NCBI GenBank assembly: GCA_964549495.1 | Contig: CAZJWJ010000035.1 | Location: 1-46,200, forward strand | Direction: 5' to 3' | DNA: 46,200 nt | Origin: JACKBJ01 sp964549495 | Lineage (GTDB): Bacteria; Chloroflexota; Anaerolineae; Epilineales; Epilineaceae | Shown here: positions 42,549-46,200 of the stretch, piece after piece | Numbering within the stretch: position 1 is the first letter of the stretch | Layout: every line of letters starts with the position of its first letter | Translations under genes and position numbers: made by a program | The notes under the pieces: generated by a model | What the model saw: only the letters and a program-made list of their open reading frames with translations | Database searches by the model: none | Told to the model about the DNA's origin: nothing

Positions 42549-43433
42549 ATGGATAAGCGCGACCAAATACTTGTGGCGACCCGTGGAGCAAGTCGCTCGA
42601 ACCAGGTGTTGATGTTGGCCAATCACCTGTGCCGTCTCCTCGACGCCAACTTGACCCTGCTGACGGTCTGTCGATCAGAACAGGACCGATCCACCGGTGA
42701 GGCTTCGCTGCGAGAGTCGATGCGGGTCCTCGAAGAATTGCTACCTCCTGCAATTCTGAGCACACGGTTGCGAATCGGTCATCCGGCAGAGGAGATCCTC
42801 GACGAATTGCATGAGACACCCTACCAACTGGTCGTACTCGGAGATCGTGAGCAACAAACTAGACTGTCGCGCCTGGTCTTGGGTTCCACTGTAGAGAGGG
42901 TAATCGAGCACGCTCCCTGCGCGGTCGCGGTTGCCAAAGGTAGGGTGAGCTCGATTCGCCGGATTCTCCTTTGCGAGAGCGGTGTTGCCGAGTTCCCATT
43001 GAGCGAATTGCTGATCAAGCAATTGCCGGCCCTTGTCGGAGCTGCCGACATGGTGCGGCTGCTTCATGTACGCTCGCAGGTAAGCGCCGGCCCCGCGGCG
43101 AAAGTGACGGATGTGGTCGATGAGGAGATTGGTAGCGGCAAGGCAGACATCCCAGAATCCGGCATCATCGCCAGCGAGTTGAAACGACTCCAACAGGAAC
43201 GCGCTCCCGCGACCGTGGTGGTTCGACATGGCTTGGTGGTGGACGAGGTCGTTTCGGAGACGAAGGATTCAAACATCGACCTGGTCATCATCGGTGCACA
43301 TCGAGGTGAGGGCTGGCAGCGGGTTCTCCTTGGGGACCTCGCTCGTGAGATCTTTCGCCGTGTGCACGTCCCCATCCTGATCGTGCGACCAGCGGGTTCA
43401 AGCGACCACGTGCACTGCCAGAATGAGACTTAG
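42549..43433 (+). CDS. Tandem-domain universal stress protein (UspA family)
   Basis: 294 residues; ATG 42549 with GGAGA 8 nt upstream. Two Usp domains: residues ~5-130 ('ILVATRGASRSNQVLMLANH' ... 'LVVLGDREQQTRLSRLVLGS') and ~138-285 ('IRRILLCESGVAEFPLSELL' ... 'DLVIIGAHRGEGWQRVLLGD'). The ATP-binding G-x2-G-x9-G(S/T) motif is incomplete in both: the first has GST but lacks the inner Gly spacing, the second ends GD. Some Usp domains, for example that of KdpD in staphylococci, bind c-di-AMP; the upstream c-di-AMP riboswitch makes the same idea attractive here, but it is inference. Lower-GC codon use like its neighbours. Confidence 0.82.
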   Translation: MDKRDQILVATRGASRSNQVLMLANHLCRLLDANLTLLTVCRSEQDRSTGEASLRESMRVLEELLPPAILSTRLRIGHPAEEILDELHETPYQLVVLGDREQQTRLSRLVLGSTVERVIEHAPCAVAVAKGRVSSIRRILLCESGVAEFPLSELLIKQLPALVGAADMVRLLHVRSQVSAGPAAKVTDVVDEEIGSGKADIPESGIIASELKRLQQERAPATVVVRHGLVVDEVVSETKDSNIDLVIIGAHRGEGWQRVLLGDLAREIFRRVHVPILIVRPAGSSDHVHCQNET

Positions 43434-43452
43434 GGCTCGAGAGGCGAACAAC

Positions 43453-43734
43453 ATGTCTCCTGCCAAGTGGATCGACTCCACCGTAACGATTTCGACCAGG
43501 GCCCGGCACGTAGAGGCGCGCTCCACGATGATCATCCGGATATTCGAGCGCTACGGATTCGAGCTCTGGTCAACCCAGCCAGTTTCCGGGGCGCGGCAGA
43601 TGCTCAGGTTTCGCCGTCCTGCCAATGAGTTGTCAGACGACGAAATCGACGCGTGTCTGACCACGCTTCGGGAGGAGCTGATACAGGCTGTGGCGGCTGT
43701 GGCGGACATCGACATTGTTAGTGAGTCCACGTAG
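43453..43734 (+). CDS. Small ACT-like protein, function unknown
   Basis: 93 residues. ATG 43453 has GAGAGGCG upstream; ATG 43423 would overlap the Usp stop codon and is the alternative. The order strand ('STVTISTRARH'), helix ('STMIIRIFERYGFE'), strands ('ELWSTQPVSGARQMLRFRR'), helix ('DDEIDACLTTLREELIQAVA'), strand ('VADIDIVS') fits the beta-alpha-beta-beta-alpha-beta layout of ACT ligand-binding domains, so it could bind a small effector and regulate a partner. This is fold-level inference only. It is the last gene of the lower-GC riboswitch cassette. Confidence 0.65.
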   Translation: MSPAKWIDSTVTISTRARHVEARSTMIIRIFERYGFELWSTQPVSGARQMLRFRRPANELSDDEIDACLTTLREELIQAVAAVADIDIVSEST

Positions 43735-44060
43735 CGCAACTCGCCTCGTGCTTGCCTTTCATGCGTTCATCGCCGATTGCCTCGGGGACGAATGTCTTTC
43801 CAACCGAACGGTTCATCAACCGATTCGCCTCGGCCCGGGGGGCCTGCCAGCAATCGGATGGGCGGGGCCGATGGTGGCGTGGTCACTTGGGCAGCCCTCG
43901 GATCACAGTGCGATAACACCTGTGAACCACACATCACAGGCTCGGCACACTTCCTTTTCGCTTCTCCAAGACTTCGCTCACGCGCCAGCCGCAAACTGGG
44001 CCCCATCAACCGATGCAGGCGGCAATCCAGCCGCCCGAGCCCATGAAAGGGAGTTGCACG
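43735..44060 (+). other. Intergenic region with palindromic operator candidate and leader hairpin
   Basis: 326 nt without a supported gene. CCTGTGA-N8-TCACAGG (43919-43940) is a perfect 7-bp dyad. Another hairpin, GGCGGC-N6-GCCGCC (44018-44035), lies just before the ribosome site of the gene at 44061. No good -35/-10 pair recognised. GC rises back to the genome's usual level near 44000. Confidence 0.5.
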
Positions 44061-44744
44061 ATGAAGCGCTTGAACCTCTGGATCCCCGCCGCCCTCGGTC
44101 TGGCCCTGGCCGGCCTGATCGCCCTCTCCGGCGTCGCCTCGGCTCACGGCCCTGGCGGCGGCTTCGGCCACGGCCCGGCCGGCGGCGGCCAGCGCGGCCA
44201 ACTCTTGGCCGACGCCCTGGGCATATCGCTCGAGGAGCTGCAGGCCGCCCGAGCCGAGGCCTTCGCGACGGGCCTCGAGCAGGCGGTCGAAGCCGGCCGG
44301 CTGACCCAGGAGCAGGCCGACCTGATGCTGGCCGGCCAGGTCCTCAGGGGCCTGATCGACCGCCAGGCGATCACGGCAGACATCCTGGGCCTGACCGTCG
44401 AGGAGCTGCAGGCGGCCCATGAAGAGGGCAAGACCCTGCGCGACCTACTGGACGAGGCCGGCATCACCGCGGCCGAGTTCGCCGAGCAGATGCAGGCCCG
44501 GGTCGAGGCCATCATCGACCAGGCGGTGGCCGACGGCCTGATCACGGCCGAGCAGGCCGAGCAGCTGAAGAACCGCTTCGGCCATGCGGGCCCCGGCATG
44601 CGCGGCCGGCCCGGCGGCCCCGGCGGTCGTGGCGGGATCGGTCCGGGTCACCGCGGCCCGGGGCGTGGTGGTGAGGGCCTCGGCCCGGACTCCGAGGACG
44701 CCAACTTCGTCCTGCCGACGCTCGGCAGCGGTAGCGAATTCTAG
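44061..44744 (+). CDS. Secreted helical protein with DUF2680-like repeats and Gly-rich tail
   Basis: 227 residues; ATG 44061 with AAGGGAG 9 nt upstream. Signal peptide 'LWIPAALGLALAGLIALSGV' cleaved near ASA|H. After a Gly/His-rich start, two copies of a helical pattern follow: 'LLADALGISLEELQAARAEA' with 'VEAGRLTQEQADLMLA', and 'ILGLTVEELQAAHEEGKTLR' with 'VADGLITAEQAEQLKNRFG'. Such 'LGIS.EELQ...GKLTQEQAD' units are common in small exported proteins of Gram-positive and Chloroflexota bacteria. The C-terminal ~45 residues are Gly/Pro/Arg-rich and disordered. No catalytic residues. Role unknown; possibly a periplasmic or cell-wall metal- or stress-related protein. Confidence 0.78.
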   Translation: MKRLNLWIPAALGLALAGLIALSGVASAHGPGGGFGHGPAGGGQRGQLLADALGISLEELQAARAEAFATGLEQAVEAGRLTQEQADLMLAGQVLRGLIDRQAITADILGLTVEELQAAHEEGKTLRDLLDEAGITAAEFAEQMQARVEAIIDQAVADGLITAEQAEQLKNRFGHAGPGMRGRPGGPGGRGGIGPGHRGPGRGGEGLGPDSEDANFVLPTLGSGSEF

Positions 44745-44781
44745 TCGCCGCTCGCCTCGATCCAATCGAATCGGCAGACTC

Positions 44782-44807
44782 GAGAGGGGCCCACCGAGGC
44801 CCCTCTC
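44782..44807. terminator. Bidirectional hairpin between convergent genes
   Basis: GAGAGGGGCC (44782-44791) and GGCCCCTCTC (44798-44807) form a perfect 10-bp stem with a 6-nt loop, followed by TTC. It lies between the stop codons at 44744 and 44817. Confidence 0.6.
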
Positions 44808-44816
44808 TTCACGCGA

Positions 44817-45875
44817 TCAAGGCGATTCGATCGGCAGCCACGCGTCCGCGTCGCCATCGTAGGCATAGTCCAGCTCCAACTCCTCGCGCTCGCTGGCCAC
44901 CTGGAGGCTGTAGTTGAAGTCGAAGGCGTGGACGCGCATCGCCTCGCCGCTGAAGCGCAGCCGGCGGGCGGTGTCCATGCCGCCGCGGGCGCGCGCGGTC
45001 AGCGAGAACTCCGGCCGCAGGTCGCCGGCAAAGCCGCCGGCCTCGTCCAAGGCCAGGCTCTGCACCTCTGGCGATCGCGTTCGCCCCAGGTATAGCCGCT
45101 TGCCCGAGCTGCCGCGGAAGACGCCCAAGCCCATGGCGTCGGCGCCCTCGTACACGTCCAACACCTGGCCGTCGGCGGCGCGGATCTGGAAGATGCGACC
45201 CAGCTCCTCGCCGGCGGTCGAGCCGGCCAGCGAAGCCGCGTAGAGGCTGCCGGTCTCGCAGTCGTAGGCCAAACCGACGACACCGTAGGGATTGGTCGAG
45301 CTGGGTTCGGCGGCCGGCGGCAGCTCGACCAAGAGGCTCAGGACCTGGCTGCTGGTGTCCATGCGCAGCACGCGGTTTTGCTCGCCGAGAGGGTTCTCCT
45401 CCAAGCTGACCAGCGGCACCGGCGCCGTGTAGAGGTTGCCCTCGGCGTCATAGGTAAAGGGACCCAGGTAGCCGAAGTCGTCCCAACTCTCGTGCTGGTA
45501 GACGCCCTCCGGCGCCGGCTGCGAGGGATCGACCACCGCCAGGCCTTTGACGCCCTCGATGGAGGTGCCGATGGCCGAGCCGACCAGGCCCAGCTCGGCG
45601 GTGAAGCGCGGCTGGCGCTGGCAGGTATCCAAGGGGCCGTAGGCCTGGCTGGATCCCCCGCCGGCCGGCCAGCGCCACCACATGACGACCAGGGCGATCA
45701 GCAGCACCAGGGCCAGCGCGTTCTGCCACGTACCCCGATCGCCGTAACCCTCCCCGCCGGCTCGCGCGCTCGGTGACTCTTCGTCCCAGCGACCTTTGGC
45801 CGTCTGCCGCTCCTTCGCTCCGCGCCGCCTTCCGCGCCGGACTGCCATCTGCCATCGGCCTTGCTGGACTGTCAT
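44817..45875 (-). CDS. Type II membrane protein with extracellular propeller-like domain
   Basis: 352 residues. ATG 45875 has AGAGGGAG 10 nt upstream; GTG 45938 and ATG 45848 are alternatives. A basic cytoplasmic head (AVRRGRRRGAKERQTAKGR) precedes one helix 'NALALVLLIALVVMWWRW' (~52-68), so the C-terminal part lies outside. That part has beta-rich sequence with 'GPFTYDAEGNLYTAPVPLVS', 'YGVVGLAYDCETGSLYAASL' and 'RIFQIRAADGQVLDVYEGAD', reminiscent of NHL/SMP-30-like propellers that read a track of values per blade. Two cysteines could pair. No enzyme motif is recognised. It is convergent with the helical secreted protein. Confidence 0.78.
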   Translation of the reverse strand: MTVQQGRWQMAVRRGRRRGAKERQTAKGRWDEESPSARAGGEGYGDRGTWQNALALVLLIALVVMWWRWPAGGGSSQAYGPLDTCQRQPRFTAELGLVGSAIGTSIEGVKGLAVVDPSQPAPEGVYQHESWDDFGYLGPFTYDAEGNLYTAPVPLVSLEENPLGEQNRVLRMDTSSQVLSLLVELPPAAEPSSTNPYGVVGLAYDCETGSLYAASLAGSTAGEELGRIFQIRAADGQVLDVYEGADAMGLGVFRGSSGKRLYLGRTRSPEVQSLALDEAGGFAGDLRPEFSLTARARGGMDTARRLRFSGEAMRVHAFDFNYSLQVASEREELELDYAYDGDADAWLPIESP

Positions 45876-46200
45876 GCGCGCGCGCTCCCTCTTCGCCGGT
45901 CGCCGGCTGGTGGCTCCGAATCGACACGGCGGCCGCACGCCGAAGTCCCTGCAGGGCGGCCACCGGTTCGGATGATATCACGGCCGGTCCGTCAACTCCC
46001 GGCTCGTACGACGCTCGTGGCAGCTGCTGCGGTGATCAACGGCATCCGCATGTCAGCACCAGGGTGTTGAACAGCGGATGGAAGGGCTTACCCGGCGAAT
46101 GCAGCGAGAGTGGGGTCCGCAGCCCGTTGCCCGGGCCCGGCGGTAAGGGCACGTCAAGCAAAAAGAGGCACAATTCGGACACCGCTGCATCCACCGTGTC
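45876..46200. other. Upstream region of the membrane propeller gene and diverged repeat fragment
   Basis: 325 nt with no gene. On the minus strand TGATATCAT (45972-45980) is a TGn-TATCAT extended -10 for the leftward gene. The last ~26 nt (46175-46200, ATTCGGACACCGCTGCATCC...) match, with few changes, the inverse of the right arm of the palindromic element at 32113-32273; that copy is cut by the window edge. Confidence 0.5.

Noticed and set aside
43919..43940. Canonical CRP binding site
   Set aside because: Half-sites fit TGTGA/TCACA but the spacer is 8 instead of 6, so I keep it only as a palindrome.
43715..44422. Plus-strand 235-residue frame before the secreted helical protein
   Set aside because: Runs out of frame into the real gene at 44061, Pro/Arg-rich, no ribosome site.
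1..46200. tRNA or rRNA genes
   Set aside because: I looked for cloverleaf-type GTTCGA loops and conserved rRNA blocks in the intergenic regions and saw none; structured RNA is limited to the riboswitch and hairpins.

Overview
The window is a very GC-rich bacterial chromosome segment, most likely from a Chloroflexota bacterium (Anaerolineae/Caldilineae-like). No rRNA or marker gene is present, so this is inferred from style: giant secreted proteins with Thr-Pro linkers, a repeated 'I-(aromatic/His)-LP-x-L' motif after those linkers, beta-helix, Ig-like, DUF11 and VWA modules, and a monogalactosyldiacylglycerol-synthase-type glycosyltransferase.

Layout. (1) 1-13461 is a surface-protein region: a truncated beta-propeller protein (minus), two translationally coupled giant beta-helix exoproteins (minus, 1430-9606), and a divergent propeller plus double-VWA protein (10036-13461). 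(2) 13617-18535 holds a CPBP-type membrane protease and lipid glycosyltransferase pair, a secreted Pro-rich protein with an OsmC peroxidase, a GNAT acetyltransferase and a two-helix coiled-coil membrane protein. (3) 18661-22331 encodes a heterodimeric ABC exporter. It diverges, through a short palindromic promoter region, from (4) 22499-28005, a tightly overlapping four-gene unit: two GT-C membrane glycosyltransferases, a HAD phosphatase and a UbiA/DPPR-synthase-like prenyltransferase. This fits synthesis and use of a polyprenyl-phosphate pentose donor. (5) 28284-30413 encodes a secreted protein made almost entirely of 13 six-cysteine helical-hairpin repeats. (6) 30621-34410 has an MFS exporter, two palindromic MITE-like elements, and a VOC / Nudix / deacetylase run. 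(7) 34462-40146 has two divergent VWA surface proteins, paralogous in modules to 10036-13461. (8) 40354-41127 is a ZIP metal transporter.

(9) 41200-43734 stands out. A ydaO/yuaA-type (c-di-AMP) riboswitch with a textbook intrinsic terminator precedes a Na/Pi-cotransporter-like membrane protein, a tandem universal stress protein and a small ACT-like protein. All of this is in visibly less GC-rich DNA than its surroundings, so it looks like an acquired, c-di-AMP-controlled cassette. (10) 44061-45875 ends the window with a secreted helical protein and a membrane-anchored propeller-like protein, convergent on a strong hairpin.

Most notable: the 13-repeat CX3C-X10-C...C-X10-CX3C protein; VWA domains apparently nested inside DUF11-type beta-sandwiches in two or three proteins; the c-di-AMP riboswitch cassette; the shared LPxL motif; and the related palindromic repeats at 28005-28080, 32113-32273 and the right edge. 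All calls come from reading the sequence; no search was run.
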